23,534 nucleotides of DNA, from positions 1 through 23,534 of the forward strand of contig CAZCFT010000030.1 in assembly GCA_964498015.1 (NCBI GenBank), written 5' to 3'. Positions within the stretch are counted from its first letter, which is position 1. Every line of letters begins with the position of its first letter. Below the pieces are notes generated by a model that was given only the letters and a program-made list of their open reading frames with translations, was not told where the DNA came from and ran no database searches. Source of the stretch: CAWEZN01 sp964498015. GTDB taxonomy: Bacteria > Zixibacteria > MSB-5A5 > GN15 > PGXB01. Positions 14,020 to 21,793 of this stretch are shown here, piece by piece. A program made the translations under genes and the position numbers.

Positions 14020-16251
14020 TCAGATAAACAGCGGAGCGAGGACAAGCGTGATGGTCGAAAGAAGTTTGATCAGCACATGCAATGATGGACCGGCGGTGTC
14101 TTTGAACGGATCTCCGACTGTGTCGCCGACCACGGCCGCGGCGTGAGTCGGATTCTTGGCCTTTGTGCCATCAGGCATTGTCAGGTATTTCCCGCCATGA
14201 GCGCCGGATTCAATATATTTTTTGGCATTGTCCCAGGCGCCGCCGCCGTTATTCAGGAAAAGCGCCATCAGGATTCCGCAAATAGTGCCAACCATCAATA
14301 ATCCTGCGACCGCTTCCGCCGAGATTAGTTTATTTTCCGGAGTAATAAATGCTTTGAAAACCAGGCCGACAGTTATCGGGGTCAATACAACCAGCAAGCC
14401 CGGAGCGACCATCTTGCGTAGCGCCGATTTGGTCACGATATCAACACATGAGCCATAATCCGGCTTGAAATCTTTCGGGAATTGAATAATGTCATTAATA
14501 CGCTGGAGCTTTGAATACTGCCGGCGCACTTCTTCAATAATCGCCTGTGCCGCCTTGCCGACCGCGCGAATGGCCATGGCCGAGAATAAGAAAACCAGCG
14601 CGGCGCCAAATAATCCGCCGACAAAGACAACGGGATTGGCAAGATTCACTGCTTTCATTTCCTGCCCGGCGTACTGAGCCACTTCATCCATATAGGCCTG
14701 GAATAGCAGAAACGCCGCCAGAGCCGCCGAACCAACCGCATACCCCTTGGTGAGGGCTTTGGTGGTATTGCCGACAGCGTCCAGCCGATCGGTTTTCTTG
14801 CGAATATGTTCCGGCTGTTGCGACATTTCGACAATACCTCCGGCATTGTCGGTGATAGGGCCGAAAGTATCCATCGCCAGGATATAGGCCGCCGTCGCCA
14901 GCATTCCCATGGTCGCCACGGCTGTGCCAAATAACCCGGCGTGTGGAAGGCCGCTGGTTTTACCCAGATAATACGAACCAAGAAGGGCTCCTCCCATGAC
15001 CAATGCCGGCATCCAGGTGCACTCAAGACCGACGCCGATACCGGCGATAATATTTGTGGCCGGGCCGGTTTTGGAAGCCTCCGCTATCGACTGTACCGGC
15101 TTATATCTGTATTCAGTATAGTACTGGGTTATATAAACAAAGGCCACTGAAGTCAGGACTCCGATAATTCCGCAGAGGAAGAAATGCCACCAGGCATGGG
15201 GAGCGCCGGGGGAATCCAGCAGCCAATAGCTGGCGCCTCCGAAGGCAATCATCGCCAGCGCCACCGCGATATAATAGCCCCGGTTGAGAGCATCCATCGG
15301 ATCCATTTTTTCTTCTTTATCCATGCGAACCATAATGATGCCAATAATTGAAGCGATGATACCAAACGCACGGGCGATCAGAGGGAACATCATCACGCCC
15401 ACGATTCCAGCCGAGAAAGCCAGGCCGGCCTTTTCTGATGCGGCGGCCAGAGATGCGCCAAGAATCATCGCGCCGATATTTTCCGCGGCGGTTGACTCAA
15501 ATAGGTCAGCTCCACGACCAGCGCAGTCACCGACATTGTCGCCGACAAGATCGGCTATCACAGCCGGATTTCTCGGGTCATCCTCTGGAATACCGGCCTC
15601 GACTTTGCCGACTAAGTCAGCGCCGACATCAGCCGCCTTGGTATAAATACCTCCGCCAAGCTGGGCGAAAAGCGCCACAAATGAAGCGCCAAAACCATAA
15701 CCGACGATCAGAAGCGGAATCTTAGCCGGATCGACATTGGAAAAAGAACTGACAAGAGCGTATAGCCCGCCAACACCAAGAAGGCTCATGGCGACGACCA
15801 GCAAGCCGGAGACTGCTCCGCCACGCAAGGCTATCCGAAGAGCGTCATTAATGCTTGAAAGAGCGGCGGTGGCTGTCCGGATGTTGCTCCGGATGGAAAC
15901 CCACATTCCGACATATCCGGCAATGACCGAGCATAAGGCGCCGAGAATAAATGACAGGGTAATCCAACCGGCCAACTCAAAAGAGCTTCCGACCGGGTCA
16001 AAAGCGCGGTGTTCGCGAATAAATCCATACCCAACAAACAGGACCACCGCAAACAACGCCGCCAGAATAAGAATGGTCCGGTTTTGCCGCCTCAGAAAGG
16101 CTTCGGCGCCTTCTTTGATGGCGTTTGATATCGCCTGCATGGCCTCACTGCCTGTACCCCTCCTCAAGATCCACTTGGCTAAAAGGAAGGCGACAAAGAG
16201 GCCGAAGAGGCTGATTACGAGAACAATTCCCAATAGTAGACTTTGACTCAT
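14020..16251 (-). CDS. hppA: Membrane-bound proton-translocating pyrophosphatase (K+-independent type)
   Basis: The 743-residue, polytopic inner-membrane protein is a full-length M-type pyrophosphatase. It couples hydrolysis of pyrophosphate to ion transport. The substrate motif DVGADLVGKVE begins at D208, followed by DNVGDCAGRGADLFES. The C-terminal acidic motif is GDTVGDPFKDTAGPSLH. The residues that decide potassium dependence lie in GNTTKALTKGYAVGSAAL: Lys at 498 and Thr at 501 (Ala/Gly in the K+-dependent subfamily), which predicts a K+-independent proton pump rather than a Na+ pump. AAGGAAA lies 6 nt before the ATG. The gene is monocistronic, with its own terminator. It salvages energy from biosynthetic pyrophosphate and can help build the ion gradient used by the RND pump. 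Confidence 0.95.
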   Translation of the reverse strand: MSQSLLLGIVLVISLFGLFVAFLLAKWILRRGTGSEAMQAISNAIKEGAEAFLRRQNRTILILAALFAVVLFVGYGFIREHRAFDPVGSSFELAGWITLSFILGALCSVIAGYVGMWVSIRSNIRTATAALSSINDALRIALRGGAVSGLLVVAMSLLGVGGLYALVSSFSNVDPAKIPLLIVGYGFGASFVALFAQLGGGIYTKAADVGADLVGKVEAGIPEDDPRNPAVIADLVGDNVGDCAGRGADLFESTAAENIGAMILGASLAAASEKAGLAFSAGIVGVMMFPLIARAFGIIASIIGIIMVRMDKEEKMDPMDALNRGYYIAVALAMIAFGGASYWLLDSPGAPHAWWHFFLCGIIGVLTSVAFVYITQYYTEYRYKPVQSIAEASKTGPATNIIAGIGVGLECTWMPALVMGGALLGSYYLGKTSGLPHAGLFGTAVATMGMLATAAYILAMDTFGPITDNAGGIVEMSQQPEHIRKKTDRLDAVGNTTKALTKGYAVGSAALAAFLLFQAYMDEVAQYAGQEMKAVNLANPVVFVGGLFGAALVFLFSAMAIRAVGKAAQAIIEEVRRQYSKLQRINDIIQFPKDFKPDYGSCVDIVTKSALRKMVAPGLLVVLTPITVGLVFKAFITPENKLISAEAVAGLLMVGTICGILMALFLNNGGGAWDNAKKYIESGAHGGKYLTMPDGTKAKNPTHAAAVVGDTVGDPFKDTAGPSLHVLIKLLSTITLVLAPLFI

Positions 16252-16552
16252 GAAGTTTTCCTTTCATGAAACTGTATTATATTTTGATTCATTTCATGTA
16301 ATATGTTAAGGCGTTTGAATATTCTCTATCGATTCAAGAAGAACATCAATAAAATAAGTGTTCCATCCATTTATTTAATGATTGAAATTGCCAACCTAAA
16401 CTGAATCAATAACATACCTATTGCCGCTGTGGACTTCCACTGTTGCCAATAAAACGCCGGAATTTAATGACGTGGAGGGGATTAGTCAACTAAATTTATA
16501 GAAGGACGAGGATCAGAAAATTTATTCGGCCAGGGAAAAGCAGGAGCTAATT

Positions 16553-16627
16553 ATGAAAGAATCAATGGTTGCTTCTGCCAAATTAATCTTGATGCCAAAG
16601 AAGGAATTCAGATGTCACCGTATATAG
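16553..16627 (+). CDS. Possible 24-aa leader peptide ORF upstream of cmk
   Basis: The frame encodes 24 residues with a basic C-terminal end (PKKEFRCHRI). AGGAG (16542-16546) stands 6 nt before the ATG, which is a better translation start than that of cmk itself. It ends 61 nt before cmk and 24 nt before the promoter-like boxes. No codon bias marks it as an amino-acid attenuator. It may be a small protein or chance. Confidence 0.25.
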   Translation: MKESMVASAKLILMPKKEFRCHRI

Positions 16628-16651
16628 TGCAAAAAGAGGGGAAAAAAGGGG

Positions 16652-16679
16652 TTGATTTTTCCGGAGAATTGATTATAAT
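16652..16679 (+). promoter_or_regulatory. Promoter-like boxes immediately before cmk
   Basis: TTGATT (16652-16657) and a perfect TATAAT (16674-16679) are 16 bp apart. Transcription would start near 16685-16687, only a few bases before the ATG at 16689, so the operon mRNA could be leaderless. The nearest Shine-Dalgarno-like GGAG (16663-16666) would lie upstream of that transcript. Confidence 0.55.
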
Positions 16680-16688
16680 AGTTAGCTT

Positions 16689-17393
16689 ATGGCTAAGCAA
16701 TATAAGCTTCAGGCATTGGCCGGAAAAGTGATTGCCATAGATGGCCCGGCCGGCTCAGGGAAATCGACAACCGCCAGATTATTGGCGGCCAGATTGGGGT
16801 ATATTTATTTAGACACAGGGGCTATGTACCGCGCGGTGACTCTACATGCCCTAAGGAATAACATCCCTATTTCAGATGGACAAGCTCTAACCGATGCGGC
16901 AGACCAGATATCTATCAAATTCCAGATGGAGAAAGATAATAACCGCGCTTTCCTCGGCCAGGAAGATGTTACCCAAGCTATAAGATCGGCAGAGGTCACA
17001 GCCGCAGTGTCGCAGGTATCGGCTCATGCAGGTGTCCGGGAGGCTATGGTTAGACAACAAAGAGAAATCGCAAAGAATGGGAACGTGGTAGCAGAGGGTC
17101 GGGATACAACATCGGTGGTCTTCCCCGAAGCAGATATGAAGATTTACCTTGATGCTTCTCTTGAGGAAAGGGCACGTCGTCGATTGATTGATTTTGTCCG
17201 TCTTAATGTGACCTCTAACCTGGAAGAACAGATGAAGGAATTATCGCGCCGAGACAGTTACGACAAGAATCGCGCCCATTCCCCGCTGACGAGAACGGCT
17301 GACGCTGTTATCCTTGACACTACTAATCTGTCAGTTGAGGAGCAAGTGGATCGGATTATGAAATTTGTCAAGACCCGTTTCATGCAGGTATGA
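16689..17393 (+). CDS. cmk: Cytidylate kinase
   Basis: The 234-residue cytoplasmic enzyme phosphorylates CMP and dCMP with ATP, feeding CTP and dCTP synthesis. The P-loop GPAGSGKST is at residues 19-27, followed by LDTGAMYRAVT (CMP-binding) and VAEGRDTTSVVFPEA, the conserved GRD segment. The lid with Arg residues is at EERARRR, and SRRDSYDKNR with PLTRTADAVILDTT closes the family signature. The first 13 residues exceed the usual start. A GTG at 16728 (Val14) would give the common length and is an alternative, though no ribosome site favours either. It overlaps plsC by 4 nt (ATGA), the first link of a coupled cmk-plsC-ORF-rpsA operon. The cmk-rpsA association is widespread in bacteria. Confidence 0.95.
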   Translation: MAKQYKLQALAGKVIAIDGPAGSGKSTTARLLAARLGYIYLDTGAMYRAVTLHALRNNIPISDGQALTDAADQISIKFQMEKDNNRAFLGQEDVTQAIRSAEVTAAVSQVSAHAGVREAMVRQQREIAKNGNVVAEGRDTTSVVFPEADMKIYLDASLEERARRRLIDFVRLNVTSNLEEQMKELSRRDSYDKNRAHSPLTRTADAVILDTTNLSVEEQVDRIMKFVKTRFMQV

Positions 17394-18019
17394 AGCTATC
17401 GTATTATATTGCCACGTTTATAATAAGGAATTTGGCGAAGCTGTTTCTTAGAATGAAAATTATCGATAAAGCAAATATTCCTTCTAAAGGTCCTTTCATA
17501 TTGGCCTGCAATCACATTTCATATTTTGATCCGCCGTTGGTAGGAAGCAGTTTCAAGAGAGAAGTTCATTTTATGGCCAAGAAGGAGCTATTCCGTAACC
17601 GTTATTTTGGCAGATTAATAGCTCATTTTAATGCCCATCCGATAAATCGCAATGGCTTTGATAAGGCGGCAATAGAGACTGTTTCCGTGGTTCTGAATTC
17701 CGGACAAGGGGTGATGATTTTCCCGGAGGGGACAAGAGCTAAGAAAGGGCAATTTCTTCCTCCCCGTCCCGGTATTGGGATGATAGCGATAAATAATCAT
17801 GCTCCCGTGATTCCGGCGTATATCAATGGCGCCGATGATTTATGGGGATGTCTTGCCGGGCAGGCAAGGCTTGGAGTTATATTTGGTCGGCCAATGAACA
17901 GAGAAGAAATGGCCGTCTATAAAAAAGACAAGCAAGGATATCGGCAACTTGCCGAAGATATTATGGAACGGATACGGGGATTGAGAGATGAGTTTTATGT
18001 CCGGGTGGGGAAGGCATGA
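17390..18019 (+). CDS. plsC: 1-acyl-sn-glycerol-3-phosphate acyltransferase
   Basis: The 209-residue membrane-associated enzyme adds the second acyl chain to lysophosphatidic acid, making phosphatidic acid. Acyltransferase motif I NHISYFD (residues 41-47, catalytic His and Asp) and motif III FPEGTR (111-116, glycerol-phosphate binding) are intact, and motif IV appears as VIPAYINGADD. The N-terminal 20 residues are hydrophobic and basic and should anchor it to the inner face of the cytoplasmic membrane. Its ATG overlaps the cmk stop, and its own stop overlaps the start of a 43-codon ORF in the same ATGA manner, so the genes are translationally coupled. No obvious oddity; length is usual for short PlsC proteins. 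Confidence 0.93.
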   Translation: MKLSYYIATFIIRNLAKLFLRMKIIDKANIPSKGPFILACNHISYFDPPLVGSSFKREVHFMAKKELFRNRYFGRLIAHFNAHPINRNGFDKAAIETVSVVLNSGQGVMIFPEGTRAKKGQFLPPRPGIGMIAINNHAPVIPAYINGADDLWGCLAGQARLGVIFGRPMNREEMAVYKKDKQGYRQLAEDIMERIRGLRDEFYVRVGKA

Positions 18020-18147
18020 GAAGAAGATATAAGTATTTGATTTTGACAGCCAATGAGGCTACTGATTTTTATTATAAGTCGAAAATATCTCTCTTTTGGG
18101 CGGATGGCCGCTTGAGAGATAAATATATCATAAGGAGGATTTACTAA
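18016..18147 (+). CDS. 43-aa ORF coupling plsC to rpsA; possible ispH remnant
   Basis: The ATG overlaps the plsC stop (ATGA) and the TAA ends 2 nt before the rpsA start; the rpsA ribosome binding site AGGAGG lies inside its last codons. The peptide is basic and aromatic (begins MRRRYKYLILTANEATDFYY). In many bacteria ispH sits exactly here, between plsC and rpsA, and begins with a similar (I/L)ILA.NAGFC segment. The short likeness at LILTANEATDF raises the possibility of a decayed ispH N-terminus, but the essential Cys is missing, so this is speculation. More simply, it may serve to carry ribosomes to the rpsA site. Confidence 0.4.
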   Translation: MRRRYKYLILTANEATDFYYKSKISLFWADGRLRDKYIIRRIY

Positions 18148-18149
18148 CG

Positions 18150-20219
18150 ATGGCTGAAGCCAAAGATCTAACCCAGAAGAAAGTCAAAAAGACAGGAGGT
18201 GATGAACCGCCAAAACTGACCAAAAGAAAAGCAGGTTTGGCAAAGAAAACCAAGACGAAAAAAGTGAAAATCGTCAAGCGGGCGGAGACCGATGTCAATC
18301 CGCAGGCCGTTGCACTTGCCGAAAAGCCGGCCGAACAGATTCTCACCGCCCGTAGGCAAAGAGTAACCGAGAAAGCGGCCGCAAGAATCGAACATAGAGC
18401 TCAGGCTCCAGAAGTGGAGACTGTGGCTTCAATGAAGCTCACCGAATTTGACAGCCGAGAGTACACTCCGGAGGAATATAAGCGTCTTCTTGATATGTAT
18501 GACGGCACGATTAAAGATATCAAAGAAGGTGAAATTGTTTCGGGAACGGTTCTTGGGGTCACCAGAGATGATGTAATTGTCGATGTCGGCTTTAAATCCG
18601 AGGGGATTATTCCTCTGATGGAATTTCCTGAACCTATCAATATCGCGGTTGGCGATAAGATAGATGTATATCTTGAGGAAATCGAGGACCAGAACGGGGA
18701 ATTGATTCTTTCCAAGCAAAAGGCTGATTTCATGCGTGTCTGGGATACGATTCAGGATGCGCATGATTCAGGCAACCTGGTGGCGGGAAGATTGATGCGT
18801 CGCATCAAAGGCGGTGTCGTAGTTGACGTCATGGGAGTCGATGCTTTCCTCCCCGGTTCGCAGATTGCGTTGAGGCAGGTTCCTGATTTTGACGCTCTCA
18901 TCGGCTCCACTATGAGTCTGAAGATTATCAAGCTCAACAAGAATCGAAGGAACATCGTTGTTTCCCGGCGGGTGGTTCTCGAGGAGGAACGCGAATCCAA
19001 GAAAGCGACTCTATTGAAAGAGATTCAGGTCGGACAAGTGCGTGAAGGCATTGTCAAGAATGTCACCGACTTTGGAGTTTTCATCGACCTTATCGGCGTC
19101 GATGGTCTTCTTCATATTACCGACATGTCCTGGGGAAGGATCAAGCATCCCAGCGAGTTGGTATCTTTAGGCGACAAAATCTCAGTCAAAATTCTGGATT
19201 TTGACGAAAAGACCTCTCGCATTTCGCTTGGCTTGAAACAGCTTACGCCATATCCGTGGGAGAATATTGAGGAGAAATATCCTATCGGTAAAAAAGTTAC
19301 CGGAAAAGTGGTATCTATCACGGATTACGGGGCTTTTGTTGAACTGGAGAAAGGTGTCGAGGGTTTGATTCATATTTCCGAGATGTCCTGGACTCAGCAT
19401 ATCAAGCACCCTTCAAAGATTATGAATGTTGGAGATAAGATCGACGCGGTTGTACTATCTGTTGACCGGGAGAATGAAAAAATTTCTCTGGGAATCAAAC
19501 AGATGGAGCCGGACCCATGGGATACAATCGAGAAAAAATATCCTGCGGGCAAGGTTGTTTCCGGCAAAGTGCGAAATCTGACGGCATTCGGAGCATTCAT
19601 CGAGCTTGAAGAAGGGATTGATGGATTGATTCATATTTCCGATATGTCTTGGACAAAGCGAATTCAGCATCCGTCGGAGCTTATGAAGAAGGGCGACCGG
19701 ATCGATGTGAAGATTCTTCGCATCGACCATGATAACCGCCGTATCTCACTCGGGTATAAACAGCTGAAAGATGACCCGTGGCCGGAACTCGCCCGGAAGT
19801 ATTCTATCGGCTCCGAGAGTCTTGGTACAATTACCCGGGTTCTCGATCGCGGCGTTACCGTTGAGCTTGATGCGGAAGTCGAGGGTTTTGTCCCAACAGC
19901 CCAGTTGGGAAAACCTGACCTGGTCAATCCGGGTGATGTATTCGCTGAAGGGGAAAAGATTCCTCTGCAGGTTATTGAGTTTGACAGAGCCGGCCACAAA
20001 ATAGTCCTCTCGGTTTCTGCCTACTATAAGAACCGCGAGAAATCTGAATATGAGGAGTATCTGACCACTCATCCGACTCATACGATCACAATGGGTGATG
20101 CAATTGACGGAAAGCCTGAGGGTTCTCATTCAGGCGAATCGACTGAAGGGGACGCCCCAACGGATCCGTCGATGGACTCCGGACCGGAATCTCATCCCAG
20201 TAACGAGCCGACAGTTTAA
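18150..20219 (+). CDS. rpsA: Ribosomal protein S1 with Lys-rich N-terminal extension
   Basis: The 689-residue protein has six S1 (OB-fold) domains, roughly at residues 124-193, 208-276, 296-364, 381-451, 468-538 and 554-625. Domains 3-5 are the most canonical, with repeated FG(V/A)F(I/V)(D/E)L, GL(L/I)HI(T/S)(D/E)MSW and RISLG(L/Y)K motifs that bind RNA. S1 brings mRNA to the 30S subunit. Compared with E. coli S1 (557 aa) it carries about 95 extra N-terminal residues, very rich in Lys, Thr and Ala, and an acidic Ser/Pro/Glu tail of about 50. AAGGAGG lies 11 nt before the ATG, a somewhat long spacing. It is the last gene of the cmk operon, followed by a terminator. Confidence 0.96.
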   Translation: MAEAKDLTQKKVKKTGGDEPPKLTKRKAGLAKKTKTKKVKIVKRAETDVNPQAVALAEKPAEQILTARRQRVTEKAAARIEHRAQAPEVETVASMKLTEFDSREYTPEEYKRLLDMYDGTIKDIKEGEIVSGTVLGVTRDDVIVDVGFKSEGIIPLMEFPEPINIAVGDKIDVYLEEIEDQNGELILSKQKADFMRVWDTIQDAHDSGNLVAGRLMRRIKGGVVVDVMGVDAFLPGSQIALRQVPDFDALIGSTMSLKIIKLNKNRRNIVVSRRVVLEEERESKKATLLKEIQVGQVREGIVKNVTDFGVFIDLIGVDGLLHITDMSWGRIKHPSELVSLGDKISVKILDFDEKTSRISLGLKQLTPYPWENIEEKYPIGKKVTGKVVSITDYGAFVELEKGVEGLIHISEMSWTQHIKHPSKIMNVGDKIDAVVLSVDRENEKISLGIKQMEPDPWDTIEKKYPAGKVVSGKVRNLTAFGAFIELEEGIDGLIHISDMSWTKRIQHPSELMKKGDRIDVKILRIDHDNRRISLGYKQLKDDPWPELARKYSIGSESLGTITRVLDRGVTVELDAEVEGFVPTAQLGKPDLVNPGDVFAEGEKIPLQVIEFDRAGHKIVLSVSAYYKNREKSEYEEYLTTHPTHTITMGDAIDGKPEGSHSGESTEGDAPTDPSMDSGPESHPSNEPTV

Positions 20220-20243
20220 TATATAGATTCTGATCGTAATAGT

Positions 20244-20271
20244 AGCGGCGGCCAATTTGGCCGCCGCTTTT
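20244..20271 (+). terminator. Terminator of the cmk-plsC-rpsA operon
   Basis: AGCGGCGGCCAA (20244-20255) and TTGGCCGCCGCT (20257-20268) are perfect reverse complements, giving a GC-rich ten-pair stem with an AATTT-type loop, followed by TTTTG. It is only 25 nt past the rpsA stop and may also serve the convergent exosortase pair. Confidence 0.85.
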
Positions 20272-20337
20272 GTTATTCTTGGGGCGATGCATCATAATTC
20301 AGCCACGCTGGCGGCATAAACGTATTGTGTACGAATG

Positions 20338-20832
20338 CTATAACAGGGTCGGCCTTCCATTGCCTGCCGAAACTTTCATAAATCTGAACAATCGCGGCAG
20401 AACCTTCGGATAAAACAAGAGCCACAACGGCAGAGGCAAAGCGTCAACGAAAAGAAAAAAGGGAAAAGTAGCCCGGAAGTATGCCTTTGTGAATCGGTAC
20501 TGGGCAGAGTAATAATAGACCACCCAGGACAACAAAAGATGGGTTGCGGCAAGCGCTATTAATCCACTAAGGAGAACTATGATGGTTCTTTTCCAATTCT
20601 TGAAAGCATCCGGCGTCGCCAGGACCAAAGCGATATAGGGTACAATATTGGTGAAATGGTCGATCACTCTTGATAGAAGCCATTTTTGAACTCCCACCCA
20701 TTGAAAAAATGGAATGGCGACTGGACTTAATAAATGCGGATAGGCATCCTGAGCTTTCCAAAACCATAGAAATCCCAAAATCAGCGATATAAAAATCAGT
20801 TTTAGAAGAAATGGAATCAACCCGCTTTTCAC
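20338..20832 (-). CDS. Multi-helix membrane protein, likely exosortase-associated
   Basis: The 164-residue protein has four or so hydrophobic helices (about residues 7-25, 62-72, 84-106 and 124-142) and a basic C-terminal end. It starts at a GTG that overlaps the exosortase stop by 4 nt, so it is translationally coupled to that gene. Exosortase H genes are known to be followed by a small 'exosortase H-associated membrane protein' of similar size, which is the most likely identity; I cannot confirm it from motif residues. It would act in the inner membrane with the transpeptidase. No catalytic motif is seen. Confidence 0.7.
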   Translation of the reverse strand: MKSGLIPFLLKLIFISLILGFLWFWKAQDAYPHLLSPVAIPFFQWVGVQKWLLSRVIDHFTNIVPYIALVLATPDAFKNWKRTIIVLLSGLIALAATHLLLSWVVYYYSAQYRFTKAYFRATFPFFLFVDALPLPLWLLFYPKVLPRLFRFMKVSAGNGRPTLL

Positions 20833-21350
20833 ACCTGAGCGCCTTTAGCCCTATAGACAACCAAATAAAGCCAACCTACCCAAATTGAGGCTATCATTAT
20901 GATCAGCGTAGCCTGCCATAGATAAAGGTGCATAAAGTCAAAGACCTTGATGGAATAAGCGCCGGCGAGCGTGAGAAAAATGATTCTGACCAGATTAAAA
21001 ATGAATATCGCCGGAATACCCATGGCGAATCCAGACAATTTTTTCCTAAAAGTTGTCGGAAATGATACAACAGCGGCAATAAAAATAAGCATCTCAAACA
21101 ATCCGGTGCATTCATCAATAATTTCCAATGTGAAATTTCTACAGACAATATTCACACCCGAATATGAAGCATCGTTTGTGAAAAGGGTCAGTGTCCAGCC
21201 GGCAATCGAGGTTGTCATTTTCATCAGCCAAAGCATATTGTCATGAAAGCGGGTGAATAATTGGGAAAAGATGACGCTGACAATTACAAGCATTACCAAA
21301 AATAGAATTACAAATTTTGTAATGGGTGATATGGAATTCCAAAAGCGCAT
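20829..21350 (-). CDS. Exosortase/archaeosortase family transpeptidase (XrtH-like)
   Basis: The 173-residue polytopic protein carries the invariant exosortase triad: Cys81 in IDECTGLFE, Arg122 in FNLVRIIFL and His141 in FMHLYLW, each at a membrane boundary as in the family. Exosortases cleave C-terminal sorting tails of secreted proteins and pass them to the cell surface or matrix. The short length, without the extra N-terminal helices of PEP-CTERM exosortases, and the coupled partner gene point to the XrtH group, whose substrates end in an IPTLxxWG-type tail. No protein in this window has such a tail. AGGGA lies just before the ATG. A 6-bp dyad (21380-21396) is 30 nt upstream of the start. 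Confidence 0.85.
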   Translation of the reverse strand: MRFWNSISPITKFVILFLVMLVIVSVIFSQLFTRFHDNMLWLMKMTTSIAGWTLTLFTNDASYSGVNIVCRNFTLEIIDECTGLFEMLIFIAAVVSFPTTFRKKLSGFAMGIPAIFIFNLVRIIFLTLAGAYSIKVFDFMHLYLWQATLIIMIASIWVGWLYLVVYRAKGAQV

Positions 21351-21793
21351 AAATCCCTGTTTTCAAACAGTTAATATCGATCAGGCCTAACCTGATACCG
21401 GTTTTAAAATTTACCTTCATTTCGGAATTCATGCAATAGAGAAATCTTCAGCCTATGGTCGGAAGAGACGCCGGAGGCCGAATTAACTGTGCGCACACAA
21501 TCCATCTTAGTTCCGTTCAAGTTGGCGAAATCAAACTTATGGCAATCTTGATACATATTGAGAAAGACCAATTAATGCCCAAAAGCTTCGTCCTTGATAT
21601 GGAACGGCGTGATGCTTGAATATGCATAATGATGGCCAATCTATTGCAATACAGGCAGTTGCTAATTCGTGGAATATTTATTTATAATATATTTTTGGGC
21701 GAAACCACTTGACTAATTTGCATAACACTATATTCTTGAGTTTGTGAAATTTTGTTACAAACCGATGCGGCCTTCTGTTAGGAGTCAATATAT
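21351..21793. other. 443-nt divergent intergenic region (exosortase / malic enzyme)
   Basis: The stretch has no frame that looks like a gene. ATCAGG/CCTGAT (21380-21385/21391-21396) lies just upstream of the exosortase start and could be an operator. A G+C-richer patch around 21455-21500 contains short complementary pieces and may fold. The right end is A+T-rich and carries the likely malic enzyme promoter. I recognise no known riboswitch. Confidence 0.5.
21709..21736 (+). promoter_or_regulatory. Candidate malic enzyme promoter
   Basis: TTGACT (21709-21714) and TATTCT (21731-21736) are 16 bp apart, preceded by an A+T-rich block (21675-21692) that could act as an UP element. The overlapping TATATT at 21729 would give a spacing of only 14 bp. 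The leader would be about 50 nt. Confidence 0.4.

Larger units (their letters stand above)
16252..16688. other. 437-nt divergent intergenic region between hppA and cmk
   Basis: The region is A+T-rich and must hold promoters in both directions. On the minus strand TATAAT (16281-16276) lies 25 nt before the hppA start, but a good -35 is not apparent. On the plus strand a 24-codon frame with a good ribosome binding site (16553-16627) and a consensus-like promoter (16652-16679) precede cmk. A short hairpin (GTGGA/TCCAC near 16431) is the only other structure. Confidence 0.55.

Noticed and set aside
21430..21520. Possible c-di-GMP-type riboswitch upstream of malic enzyme or exosortase
   Set aside because: Some short pieces recall GEMM conserved bases, but the required stems and tetraloop docking elements are not present on either strand.
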